54,259 nt of DNA from Candidatus Sumerlaeota bacterium. Its GTDB lineage: Bacteria; Sumerlaeota; Sumerlaeia; SLMS01; JAHLLQ01. Location of the stretch: positions 1-54,259 of the forward strand of contig JASGMJ010000028.1 of NCBI GenBank assembly GCA_030156535.1, read 5' to 3'. The position numbers and the translations under genes were made by a program. Below are positions 44,661 through 51,415 of this stretch, piece by piece; the first letter of the stretch is position 1, and each line of letters begins with the position of its first letter. The notes under the pieces were generated by a model. That model made no database searches. It was not told where the DNA came from and saw nothing but the letters and a program-made list of their open reading frames with translations.

Positions 44661-45132
44661 TTAGCCAAGCCAACGCTTGGCGATATGCCCAAATGGCCAA
44701 GGCAGTGTCAACACATTTTCTCCTCTCTCGACGCTCGATGCCTGAACGAGCATGGCAGGTGCGTTGACGCAGGGCTCGGTCGCGGCTTGGCCCGGCCATA
44801 CTGAAATCGTGACAGGGCGAAGGTTGTTGTCGAGCAACTGGGCGCGGGCTTCCTGCACACCCACGCTGGTCGCCGGCGTTCAGGTAGGTCAGGGACACCA
44901 CCTGGCGCACTGTCGGATTGTCGTCGCGGTGGCAGGTGTAGCCGTCGGTCTCGCCGGCGGTGAGCTGGCGCAGCACCTCGAAAGAGAAAGACTCGTCGTT
45001 GACGGCATTGACGATGGGCGTGGCCATCGGCCGGTTGCCATGGGGTGTCGATGGATCAGGAGCCATCGGGCTGAAGTCGCAAAGGGAGTGAAAGGGTTGT
45101 GGCGATAGTCGTGTCATCGGATTTTCATCCAT
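44661..45132 (-). pseudogene. Possible decayed small gene with a frameshift
   Basis: The frame from ATG 45132 (after AGGATTAC) reads to ...VVSLTYLNAGDQR. Removing one G in GTGGGTG near 44862 joins it to the frame GVQEARAQLLDNNLRPVTISVWPG that runs to a TAG/TGA-type stop at about 44661. The joined protein would be about 155 aa. The join is suggestive, but I recognise no family, so this could be chance. It fills the gap between the arsR promoter and the ATPase cluster. Confidence 0.25.
44664..44695 (-). promoter_or_regulatory. arsR operator candidates
   Basis: GCCAAGC (44664-44670) and GCTTGGC (44675-44681) form a perfect 7-bp inverted repeat with a four-base spacer, 16 bases upstream of arsR. 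Next to it is ATGCCCAAATG (44685-44695), repeated with one change in the gap after arsR. These are the likely repressor sites. Confidence 0.5.
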
Positions 45133-45162
45133 GTAATCCTGCGAGTTCGAGTTCCTCCAAAC

Positions 45163-46086
45163 TCACAATGCCGGGCAGTTTTCGCTCCTTTCCTGATGCC
45201 GCAGTACTGCTTCGACTTCCTTCCAAACGGCTCGAATATCCTGAGCGCAGCAATTGGTCTTGTACTCAATGACTGCACGTTTCTGGATCTGCGCTTCTGT
45301 CACTGCGCGGTCGTAGCGAACCCGACCCACTACTTTCAAGCCACGTGCCACGGCGTCCTGCTCGATCCGCATGGCGACGTCCGGATTGATGTCCCATTTG
45401 TTGATGCAGACCAGCGCCGGGATGCCGAAATGCCTGGCCACGTCGGCGACCCGCCCCAGGTCGTGCAGTCCACTAAGAGTCGGTTCCGTAACGATCAAGA
45501 CCAGATCCGCCCCCGTGATGGAAGCGATCAGCGGACAACCGATGCCCGGCGAACCGTCGATCAGAACCAGGTTGAATCCCAGCCTTTCGGCCTCTTCCCT
45601 GGCATGTGACCGCACCACGCTGACCAGTTTTCCCGAGTTCTCCTCGGCCACGCCCAACTTGGCGTGAACCATTGGCCCGTGCCGGGTGTCGGAAACGAAC
45701 CACTCGCCATTGACCGCCGGGGCGAGTTCGATCGCCTTGGCGGGGCAGAACCAGGCACAGACACCGCATCCCTCACACGCGATCGGATCGATGCGGTAGG
45801 TCTTGGCCACCACGCCGTTTCCCGGCCCATCACAGTGAACTGCAGAGAACCGGCAGACCTCCTGGCACTTACCGCAAGCGACGCAGCGTTCGGTCTCGAT
45901 CCTGACCCGTATGCCGCCGGAGAAGTTTTCTCGGCGCACGGTCGTGGGGTCGAGAACCAGGTGCAGATCGGCCGCGTCCACGTCGCAGTCGGCGAGCACC
46001 GCCTGTTTGGTCAACGCCGCGAACGAGGCGACCATCGAGGTCTTTCCGGTCCCTCCCTTGCCGCTGATGATGACAAGTTCTTTCAT
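45163..46086 (-). CDS. MinD-type ATPase with two inserted ferredoxin motifs (second copy)
   Basis: A 307-aa P-loop ATPase of the MinD/Mrp superfamily. The deviant Walker A is SGKGGTGKTSMV with the signature Lys. Between the first strand region and the rest a ferredoxin module is inserted: CVACGKCQEVC and CEGCGVCAWFCP, each binding one [4Fe-4S] cluster. The switch region is LVLIDGSPGIGCP. Two such ATPases are the hallmark of orange-protein (ORP) clusters, where they are thought to handle metal clusters or septum placement. It starts 15 bases after the broken DsrE gene and ends the minus arm of the cluster. Confidence 0.9.
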   Translation of the reverse strand: MKELVIISGKGGTGKTSMVASFAALTKQAVLADCDVDAADLHLVLDPTTVRRENFSGGIRVRIETERCVACGKCQEVCRFSAVHCDGPGNGVVAKTYRIDPIACEGCGVCAWFCPAKAIELAPAVNGEWFVSDTRHGPMVHAKLGVAEENSGKLVSVVRSHAREEAERLGFNLVLIDGSPGIGCPLIASITGADLVLIVTEPTLSGLHDLGRVADVARHFGIPALVCINKWDINPDVAMRIEQDAVARGLKVVGRVRYDRAVTEAQIQKRAVIEYKTNCCAQDIRAVWKEVEAVLRHQERSENCPAL

Positions 46087-46101
46087 AAAGTCTCCCCGCC
46101 C

Positions 46102-46327
46102 TCATGCAGATTGGAATGTGAGAACCCATTGGGCCTGAACAACCCACTGCACCAACGGGGCTATCGTCGCTTCGTTCGCGCCACTAAACGTTCTTGTAGA
46201 TGCCGCAGCGGGATTTGCACGTCCCGCAAACCTTCACCGGCACGCCTTGACTGATAAGCGCCTTCAGCATATCACCAAGGCTAAAGCAATCGGAGGGGGG
46301 ACGATTGAAAATGCTTAGTGTGCTCAT
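46102..46327 (-). pseudogene. Broken DsrE-like gene
   Basis: ATG 46327, with GAGGAG in front, begins MSTLSIFNRPPSD and reads CFSLGDMLKALISQGVPVKVCGTCKSRCGIYKN, then stops at TAG 46184. In family members the last part is followed by QPYF(E/D)GA. Here a reading shift recovers FSGANEATIAPLVQWVVQAQWVLTF to TGA at 46102. About eight bases appear to be lost there, and the middle of the protein (after NRPP) is missing as well. The family is a small sulfur-relay/DsrE fold. A 47-aa peptide with the CGTC motif could still be made. Confidence 0.7.
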
Positions 46328-46391
46328 GGTTTCTCCTCGCGTCCATGGGGTATCGCCAACAATCGCCCAGACCTCCAAGAGCCGTTTCAAC

Positions 46392-47240
46392 TCATACGGC
46401 CGTCATCCTTCCGAGACGATCCAGCAGTTCCAGAAAGAGGGCTCCGCAATCGGGGATTTCGTCACAAATCATCTCGCCTCGCGAATATGCCTCGGCAATA
46501 CGCCGGTCGTCGGGAATTGAGGCGAGAATGTCGATCCCTTGGGCGGCACAGTAATCCTCCGTTGCATGGTCGCCGCCGCCGGCTCGGTTGACCACGACGC
46601 CAAACGGCAGCTGGATCGCCCGAACCATGTCGACCGCCAATTTGAGATCGTTGAGGCCGAATGGCGTGGGTTCAGTCACAAGCAAAACATAATCTGCGTC
46701 GCACACGCTTTCGATCGTGGGGCAGGAGGTGCCCGGCGGGGAATCGATGATGAGTAGATCCACAGTCGGCGCCATTTGCTTGGCGTGGCGAATCACCGGG
46801 GGACTCGTTGCCTCACCGATATTGAGCAGTCCCTGAACAAAATGAATGCTGCCGACTTGCCCTTCTTCAACATTGCCAATCTGGCGCAACGACTCAGTAA
46901 CCGCGCCCGTGGGGCAAACAAGCCAGCAGCCACCGCATTCGTGACAGAGTTCCGCGAAAGTCAGGACTTTTCCATTCATCATGACAATCGCACTGTACTG
47001 GCAAATCTGGCTGCACAGGCCGCATCCGTTGCACTCGTTGGCTTCCACCTGAGGGACACTGACGCAAACGGGTTCGGTTCGACGTATGAGAGGCTTCAAG
47101 AAGAGCGCCCCATTGGGTTCCTCGACATCACAGTCCACATAACCGACCGATTGTCCTTCGGACGCCGCAACCCAAGCCAGATTGGTGGCTACGGTGGTCT
47201 TGCCCGTTCCTCCTTTCCCACTGGCCACGGCGATTCTCAT
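46392..47240 (-). CDS. MinD-type ATPase with two inserted ferredoxin motifs (first copy)
   Basis: A 282-aa P-loop ATPase. The Walker A is SGKGGTGKTTVA. The ferredoxin insert has CNGCGLCSQIC and CHECGGCWLVCP, each a [4Fe-4S] site. The switch segment is LLIIDSPPGTSCP. It resembles the other copy but is clearly a distinct paralog. Its ATG overlaps the stop of the small membrane protein (ATGA). AAGGA lies just before. The likely role is ATP-driven loading or moving of a metal cluster, in the same complex as the NifX-type proteins. This is inferred from the cluster. Confidence 0.9.
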   Translation of the reverse strand: MRIAVASGKGGTGKTTVATNLAWVAASEGQSVGYVDCDVEEPNGALFLKPLIRRTEPVCVSVPQVEANECNGCGLCSQICQYSAIVMMNGKVLTFAELCHECGGCWLVCPTGAVTESLRQIGNVEEGQVGSIHFVQGLLNIGEATSPPVIRHAKQMAPTVDLLIIDSPPGTSCPTIESVCDADYVLLVTEPTPFGLNDLKLAVDMVRAIQLPFGVVVNRAGGGDHATEDYCAAQGIDILASIPDDRRIAEAYSRGEMICDEIPDCGALFLELLDRLGRMTAV

Positions 47241-47419
47241 TTGCAGTCCTTCCCATTGCTGTTGATGAAGTTCTCCGGATTCGCCGCGCTCCCCATGACG
47301 CGTTCCTTCGAAAAAAGAAGCGGAAAGACGATGTCGCTTGTGCAGCACGGCAACCAGACCGCGATGAAAAGAAAGACGGCGACGACAAGGGTATGAGTCA
47401 AATCGAGGCCCGCTCCCAT
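47237..47419 (-). CDS. Small one-helix membrane protein of the cluster
   Basis: About 60 aa: GLDLTHTLVVAVFLFIAVWLPCCTSD is a membrane helix ending in a CC pair, then LFSKERVMGSAANPENFINSNGKDCK is a polar tail ending in another Cys. The stop overlaps the ATPase start. The upstream end is unclear: ATG 47419 and ATG 47425 are candidates, with no strong ribosome site, and a TTG downstream is possible. The CC pair next to the membrane may bind a metal. I recognise no named family. Confidence 0.5.
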   Translation of the reverse strand: MGAGLDLTHTLVVAVFLFIAVWLPCCTSDIVFPLLFSKERVMGSAANPENFINSNGKDCK

Positions 47420-47454
47420 GGCCATCGTGATATGAAGGAGCGAAGCCCAGGTGC

Positions 47455-48033
47455 TCAAGAGGACATGCCCGGCGTGGGGGAGCTTCCGGAACCCATGCCC
47501 CCACGGCCCATACCGCGTCTTCCGCGCTTGCCCTGTCCCATGCCAGACGCCATGCCTCGTCCACGTCCACCGTCCATGCAACCGGCGCGGCCCATGCCAC
47601 GTCCGCCGCCGCGTCCCATCGCGAATGCGGCGGGTGAGCCGATGTCGGTAGCCACGTTCGGCGAGTTATCCTTCGTCCCGTAGTGATTGGAAACGGTCGC
47701 TTCGGCGATAGGGGGGTGCTCGCCAGCCGTGAACCGGGCAATCGCGTCGCGAACCGATCCGGAGCACCCCGCGACGACAGCGATGCCCGCGGCGGAGAGG
47801 GCTTGATAAGCGTTCGGCCCGCAGTTGCCGGTCAGGACGTGCCGGACGCCTTGCTGGGTGAGCAGTTGCGCCGACTGGATGCCCGCGCCTCCTCCCAGAG
47901 AGAGGTTGGGATTCCCGATGGCTTCATAGCTCAGGTCATCGGTTTCGACGAGAAGGAAATATGCGCATCGTCCAAACCTGGGATCGAGTTGGGCGTCCAA
48001 ACTCCCCCGCGTGGCTGAAATGGCGATTTTCAT
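47455..48033 (-). CDS. NifX/NafY-type dinitrogenase cofactor-like protein with RGMG-rich tail
   Basis: A 192-aa protein of the NifX/NifB-C/MTH1175 family. The first 110 residues have the fold signature: MKIAISATRGSLDAQLDPRFGRCAYFLLVE, GAGIQSAQLLTQQGVRHVLTGNCGPNAYQALSAAGIAVVAG, and a C-terminal AIARFTAGE. Known members bind Mo/Fe or Mo/Cu clusters, as in the orange protein. After residue about 135 it carries a low-complexity tail of Arg, Gly and Met. The tail looks like the Gly/Met-rich part of DUF5320 proteins. A hairpin with a T-run stands 20 bases before its ATG. Confidence 0.85.
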   Translation of the reverse strand: MKIAISATRGSLDAQLDPRFGRCAYFLLVETDDLSYEAIGNPNLSLGGGAGIQSAQLLTQQGVRHVLTGNCGPNAYQALSAAGIAVVAGCSGSVRDAIARFTAGEHPPIAEATVSNHYGTKDNSPNVATDIGSPAAFAMGRGGGRGMGRAGCMDGGRGRGMASGMGQGKRGRRGMGRGGMGSGSSPTPGMSS

Positions 48034-48052
48034 GATCCAAAGCCTTTCTTTG

Positions 48053-48102
48053 ACAAAAAAAACCGCTGAGGCCTAGCTGGCGCTTTCCAGCGATCTCAGC
48101 GG
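48053..48102 (-). terminator. Nested hairpin and T-run upstream of the NifX-type gene (possible attenuator)
   Basis: CCGCTGAG (48063-48070) and CTCAGCGG (48095-48102) form an outer 8-bp stem, and GCTGG/CCAGC form an inner 5-bp stem. On the minus strand the stem is followed by TTTTTTTT. It lies after the broken DUF5320 gene and 20 bases before the next ATG, too close for an independent promoter, so it may act as an attenuator. Confidence 0.7.
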
Positions 48103-48136
48103 CTGTTGCCCTTGGACACTTGCGAGCCGGGATCGT

Positions 48137-48391
48137 TCAGCTTCCTTTGGCCTTGGCCTCGAGTTCCTCTCTCCGCCGACGAATTCCCTCCAGCGCGTCC
48201 TCGAAGTCTCTGGCCTGCCCCTTGAGCACCTCGATCGGCTGCTCGCGTGTCGATGCCATCGGAAAGGAGGCGACGGCAGTTTGCGCAAACCGCCCGGCCG
48301 CGCGTTGCCAACCGGGCAGGCCGGTCGCGAAAAACCGATCTCGCCAGCCGCAACCTTTGCCACGCGGCTACGTTTGATCTCGCTTGGGCAT
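48137..48391 (-). pseudogene. DUF5320-like gene, interrupted by TAG at codon 8
   Basis: ATG 48391, just after AAGGAGG, reads MPKRDQT, then TAG (48368-48370), then in the same frame PRGKGCGWRDRFFATGLPGWQRAAGRF... and a coiled-coil end EVLKGQARDFEDALEGIRRRREELEAKAKGS before TGA. Both parts match the DUF5320 pattern (MPxxDxTGPxG..., then W-R-ATGLPGW, then a helix). The Gly/Met-rich centre of the family is reduced. The gene therefore looks like a nonsense-mutated or wrongly sequenced copy. It lies between two NifX-type genes. Confidence 0.75.
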
Positions 48392-48457
48392 CGTCAGCCC
48401 TCCTTCTCCAACCATATCGCATCGGTCGATATGATTCTGAGATCGCGATTCCTCAGA

Positions 48458-48844
48458 CTAATCATGGTCCCTGTCACCCTGGCATCCCCCGCGCGTGCGT
48501 TTCTTGCGGCCACAACAACCGGGCATCCAATACCTATCCTGTTCCAATTGGCCCGCGAGAAAAGCCATGATCACTTGGTCCACCTCGCCGCAAATCTGCG
48601 CGACGACACCGATACCGGCGGAAGTCAGCGCGCGTTCCAAGGGCCAGGAGATCGCCCCGCAAATCAGCACGTTGACCCCCAACCCCTCGATCCTCCTGGC
48701 TCGGCTCAGGGGATTTTCCTCCTCCAAGGTAACACCCTGCCGACGGGTTACCTGACCGCGATCCACATCGACCAGAAGCAAGGCCCCCGCGACGTCGAGC
48801 ACCGGAGAGACCCGGTCTTGCCAGTGTGGGATCGCGACTCTCAT
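48458..48844 (-). CDS. NifX-type protein of the minus operon
   Basis: A 128-aa protein of the NifX/MTH1175 family. The start MRVAIPHWQDRVSPVLDVAGALLLVDVDRGQ is typical of the group, with the later GVNVLICGAISWPLERALTSAGIGVVAQICGEVDQVIMAFLAGQL. A Cys pair (GCC) and basic end follow. The family binds metal clusters. The ATG at 48844 is only about five bases from the expected start of the sigma-54 promoter, so the leader is very short or the promoter call is wrong. It opens the minus arm of the cluster. Confidence 0.8.
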   Translation of the reverse strand: MRVAIPHWQDRVSPVLDVAGALLLVDVDRGQVTRRQGVTLEEENPLSRARRIEGLGVNVLICGAISWPLERALTSAGIGVVAQICGEVDQVIMAFLAGQLEQDRYWMPGCCGRKKRTRGGCQGDRDHD

Positions 48845-48860
48845 TTCAACCCGTACTGGC

Positions 48861-48875
48861 GCATTTCCTGTGCCA
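48861..48875 (-). promoter_or_regulatory. Candidate sigma-54 promoter of the minus arm
   Basis: On the minus strand TGGCACAGGAAATGC has the GG and GC of the -24/-12 boxes 10 bases apart, as required (consensus TGGCAC-N5-TTGC). The distance to the ATG at 48844 is short, which weakens the call. A 17-bp palindrome lies about 110 bases upstream. Confidence 0.55.
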
Positions 48876-48980
48876 CGCGCCCGCCTCATCACAAACCTAG
48901 TGGATTCAACAGCATGAAGTCGATCCGGGCCGATCAGCCTTGACCCAGGATGGCAAAATGCAATACTTTGATCGTGTAAA

Positions 48981-48997
48981 CATGGCAAATTGCCATG
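48981..48997. promoter_or_regulatory. Palindrome, candidate activator site
   Basis: CATGGCAA-A-TTGCCATG is an 8-bp perfect inverted repeat. It lies about 110 bases upstream of the candidate sigma-54 promoter of the minus arm and just before the regulator's own start, fitting an enhancer site for the regulator. Confidence 0.6.
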
Positions 48998-49024
48998 CTG
49001 AGTTGGGGGCTAGGGAGGTCTGTT

Positions 49025-50389
49025 TTGCAGGAGAATTCACCCAGTGCGCAGCGCGAGGCTGCTATTCTTGATTCCGTGAATGAGGGCGTGTTCACGGTCG
49101 ATCGGGATTGGCGGATCACCGCCTTTAACTCGGCGGCCGAACGCATTACCCACATCAGCCGCGAAGCAGCCATCGGCAGCCGCTGTTGCGATGTTTTCCG
49201 GGCGAGCATTTGCGAAAAGAACTGCGCTCTCCGCCGTACGATGGCCAGCGGCAAGCCCGTCGTTAATGCCACGGCCTATATCATCAACCAGCGTGGGAAG
49301 ATGATTCCCATTCGCATCTCGACCGCCCTGTTGAAGGACGGCGCCGGCAATATCATCGGCGGCGTCGAGACTTTTCAGGATTTGAGCATGGTGGAGCAGT
49401 TGCGCAAGGAACTGCGTGCCCGCTACACGTTCGAGGATATTGTCGGCCGCAGCCCGGTGATGAACCGCCTGTTTGAGCTTGTGCCGCTGGTCGCCTCCAG
49501 CAACAGCACCGTGCTGATCGAAGGCCCCAGCGGTACAGGCAAGGAGTTGTTCGCCCGCGCCATCCACAATTTGTCGGCCCGGCGCAGGAAGCCGTTTGTC
49601 GCTGTCAACTGCGCTGCTTTGCCCGACACCTTGCTCGAAAGCGAGCTGTTCGGGCACAAGGCTGGGGCCTTCACCGACGCCCGGCGTGACAAGCCGGGCC
49701 GCTTCGCCCTAGCCCAGGGGGGCACCATTTTTCTGGACGAAATCGGCGATATCTCGCCAGCGATGCAGGTCCGACTGCTGCGGGTGCTGCAGGAGAAGGT
49801 GATCGAGCCGCTGGGCGGGATCAAGGCGATCCCGATCGACGTGCGTGTGGTGGCCGCCACCAATCGGAAGCTTCTGGAGGAAGTGCGCGCCGGCCGGTTC
49901 CGGGACGATCTGTACTATCGCATCCGAGTAGTTCACCTGGAACTTCCTGAGCTGAGACAGCGGCGCGAAGACATCCCACTGCTCGTGGATTATCTGATCG
50001 CCAAATTCAACCGTCTTCAGGGTAAGGATATTGTCGGCGTCTCCGAAGACGTTCTGGCCCGCTTGATGGAGCATGACTTTCCCGGCAATGTGCGTGAGCT
50101 GGAGAACATCATCGAGCAGGCCTTCGTGCTCTGCCGCGGAGGCATCATTGAACTGGGCCATTTGCCGCCCGAACTACGCCCGGCCTCCGGCCGTGGAGGC
50201 AAAGGAAGCCCGCCAATGAGCCTGGCCGCGCTCGAAAAGATGTTTATCACCGAGGCGCTTCAACGCCATGGCGGCAACCGCCGCCGAACCGCTCGGGAAC
50301 TGGGCATCGACGTCAGCACTCTCTTCCGTAAAATCAAGCGCTTGTCTATCGATCTGCCAGAAAAGGACGGCCGTAGTCGACGGCGATAA
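49025..50389 (+). CDS. Sigma-54-dependent regulator (PAS, AAA+, Fis)
   Basis: A 454-aa enhancer-binding activator. Residues about 12-120 are a PAS sensor (FTVDRDWRITAFNSAAERITHIS). A Cys set in it (CC at 54-55, C at 63 and 67) could bind an Fe-S cluster or metal. The AAA+ domain has Walker A GPSGTGKE (167-174), GAFTDA (214-219, the sigma-54 contact loop, usually GAFTGA) and LDEIGDIS (Walker B). A Fis-type helix-turn-helix ends the protein (NRRRTARELGIDVSTLFRKIKRL). TTG 49025 follows GGGAGG with perfect spacing. An ATG at 48995 lies inside the palindrome and lacks a ribosome site. It should control both arms. Confidence 0.92.
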   Translation: MQENSPSAQREAAILDSVNEGVFTVDRDWRITAFNSAAERITHISREAAIGSRCCDVFRASICEKNCALRRTMASGKPVVNATAYIINQRGKMIPIRISTALLKDGAGNIIGGVETFQDLSMVEQLRKELRARYTFEDIVGRSPVMNRLFELVPLVASSNSTVLIEGPSGTGKELFARAIHNLSARRRKPFVAVNCAALPDTLLESELFGHKAGAFTDARRDKPGRFALAQGGTIFLDEIGDISPAMQVRLLRVLQEKVIEPLGGIKAIPIDVRVVAATNRKLLEEVRAGRFRDDLYYRIRVVHLELPELRQRREDIPLLVDYLIAKFNRLQGKDIVGVSEDVLARLMEHDFPGNVRELENIIEQAFVLCRGGIIELGHLPPELRPASGRGGKGSPPMSLAALEKMFITEALQRHGGNRRRTARELGIDVSTLFRKIKRLSIDLPEKDGRSRRR

Positions 50390-50410
50390 TTCGGGCATAA
50401 TGCACTGTTA

Positions 50411-50426
50411 CCAATTGGCATCGGGA
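50411..50426. promoter_or_regulatory. Weaker copy of the activator site
   Basis: TTACCAATTGGCAT resembles a half-conserved version of the CATGGCAA/TTGCCATG palindrome. It lies about 90-105 bases before the sigma-54 promoter of the plus-strand NifX gene, the normal distance for an enhancer. The match is imperfect. Confidence 0.35.
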
Positions 50427-50514
50427 ACGTTGTGCCCCCAACGCCCCACTCCTGACGACGACAAGTCGCTTACTTTCAACACTGCGCAATATTAGCGGCA
50501 GAGATCCGTGGCCT

Positions 50515-50530
50515 TGGCACCCTTGCTGCT
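50515..50530 (+). promoter_or_regulatory. Sigma-54 promoter of the plus-strand NifX operon
   Basis: TGGCACCCTTGCTGCT carries GG (50516-50517) and GC (50528-50529) at the exact spacing, with an intact TGGCAC box. It differs from the consensus mainly at one T of TTGC. The expected start of transcription is near 50541, just before the ribosome site of the NifX gene. Confidence 0.8.
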
Positions 50531-50561
50531 TTTGAGTAGGGCAAGAGGAGAGGATTTCCCT

Positions 50562-50924
50562 GTGAAAATCGCCGTTACATCGCAAGGCCCGGATCTGAGC
50601 TCACCCGTCGATCCGCGCTTTGGCCGGTCCAAGTGTTTCATTGTCTGCGACATCGCAACCGGTGAATTGTCCATCGCCGACAACCACCAGAACCTCAACG
50701 CCCCACAAGGGACGGGCATCCAAGCGGGGGCCAGGATGGTGGATCTTGGGGTCCAGGCCGTCATCACCGGCCATGTCGGCCCCAAGGCATTCGCCACCCT
50801 GCGAGCGGGTGGCGTCACCGTCTATGAAGGCGCTCAGGGCACGGTCGCTGAAGCCATCGCGTTGTTCAATGCGGGCCAACTCAAACGTCGGGCAGACGCG
50901 GATACCGAAGGACTCCGAGCATGA
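50562..50924 (+). CDS. NifX-type protein of the plus operon
   Basis: A 120-aa NifX/MTH1175-type protein, the third of the cluster. The start VKIAVTSQGPDLSSPVDPRFGRSKCFIVCDIATGE and the GTGIQAGARMVDLGVQAVITGHVGPKAFATLRAGGVTVYEG part fit the family that includes the orange protein. The GTG at 50562 has AGGAGAGGA about eight bases upstream. The sigma-54 promoter just in front indicates that this operon is controlled by the adjacent activator. Its stop overlaps the TrmO start. A Cys in the first block could help bind a metal. Confidence 0.87.
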   Translation: MKIAVTSQGPDLSSPVDPRFGRSKCFIVCDIATGELSIADNHQNLNAPQGTGIQAGARMVDLGVQAVITGHVGPKAFATLRAGGVTVYEGAQGTVAEAIALFNAGQLKRRADADTEGLRA

Positions 50925-51415
50925 GCAAGACCCCAGTCATCTTCCGCCCAATCGGTATCATCCACAGTGAACATACCAACGCAGAGAGAACGCCGATCCA
51001 GCCGGTATACGCCCGGGAGTGCATGGGCCAGGCGGAGGTCTTCCCAGAGTTCGCCGAAGGCCTGCGCGATCTCGGGGCCTTTTCTCATATCTATCTGATT
51101 TGTCATCTGAATCAGGCAGGCGCCCCCAGACTGAAGGTGAAGCCCTTTCTGCAGGACATCGAGCGCGGAGTCTTTGCCACGCGTGCCCCTTGTCGGCCCA
51201 ACGCGATCGGTCTGAGTGTCGTCGAATTGCTTCGTGTCGAGGGGAACGTCCTGCATCTGGCCGGTGTCGATATCCTCGACGGCACTCCGTTGCTGGACAT
51301 CAAGCCTTACACCGCAAAGTTTGACCGCATCGAGATCACGCGCAACGGGTGGCAGGACGAGGTGGATGAGAAAACTGCCAGCCGGCGGGGAAAGCGGGGG
51401 TACTCGGAATCGTGA
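50921..51415 (+). CDS. trmO: tRNA (N6-threonylcarbamoyladenosine(37)-N6)-methyltransferase
   Basis: A 164-aa SAM-dependent methyltransferase of the class VIII TrmO (TsaA/YaeB) family, which turns t6A37 into m6t6A37 of tRNA-Thr. The family signature RPNAIGLSVVELLRVEG and VDILDGTPLLDIKPY is clear, as is the start IFRPIGIIHSEHT. It overlaps the NifX gene by ATGA and the DUF89 gene by GTGA. Its place in a metal-cluster operon is unusual. TrmO-like domains are also found in proteins with other roles, so the tRNA role is not sure here. The length is shorter than E. coli TrmO (235 aa), which has an extra domain. Confidence 0.85.
   Translation: MSKTPVIFRPIGIIHSEHTNAERTPIQPVYARECMGQAEVFPEFAEGLRDLGAFSHIYLICHLNQAGAPRLKVKPFLQDIERGVFATRAPCRPNAIGLSVVELLRVEGNVLHLAGVDILDGTPLLDIKPYTAKFDRIEITRNGWQDEVDEKTASRRGKRGYSES

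Noticed and set aside
48368..48370. TAG as pyrrolysine in the DUF5320 gene
   Set aside because: No pyrrolysine genes are visible and TAG ends other genes here; a single site is not enough.
48413..48457. Short inverted repeats (ATATCG/CGATAT and TCTGAG/CTCAGA) as a terminator
   Set aside because: No T-run follows and the stems are only six bases; possible but not supported.
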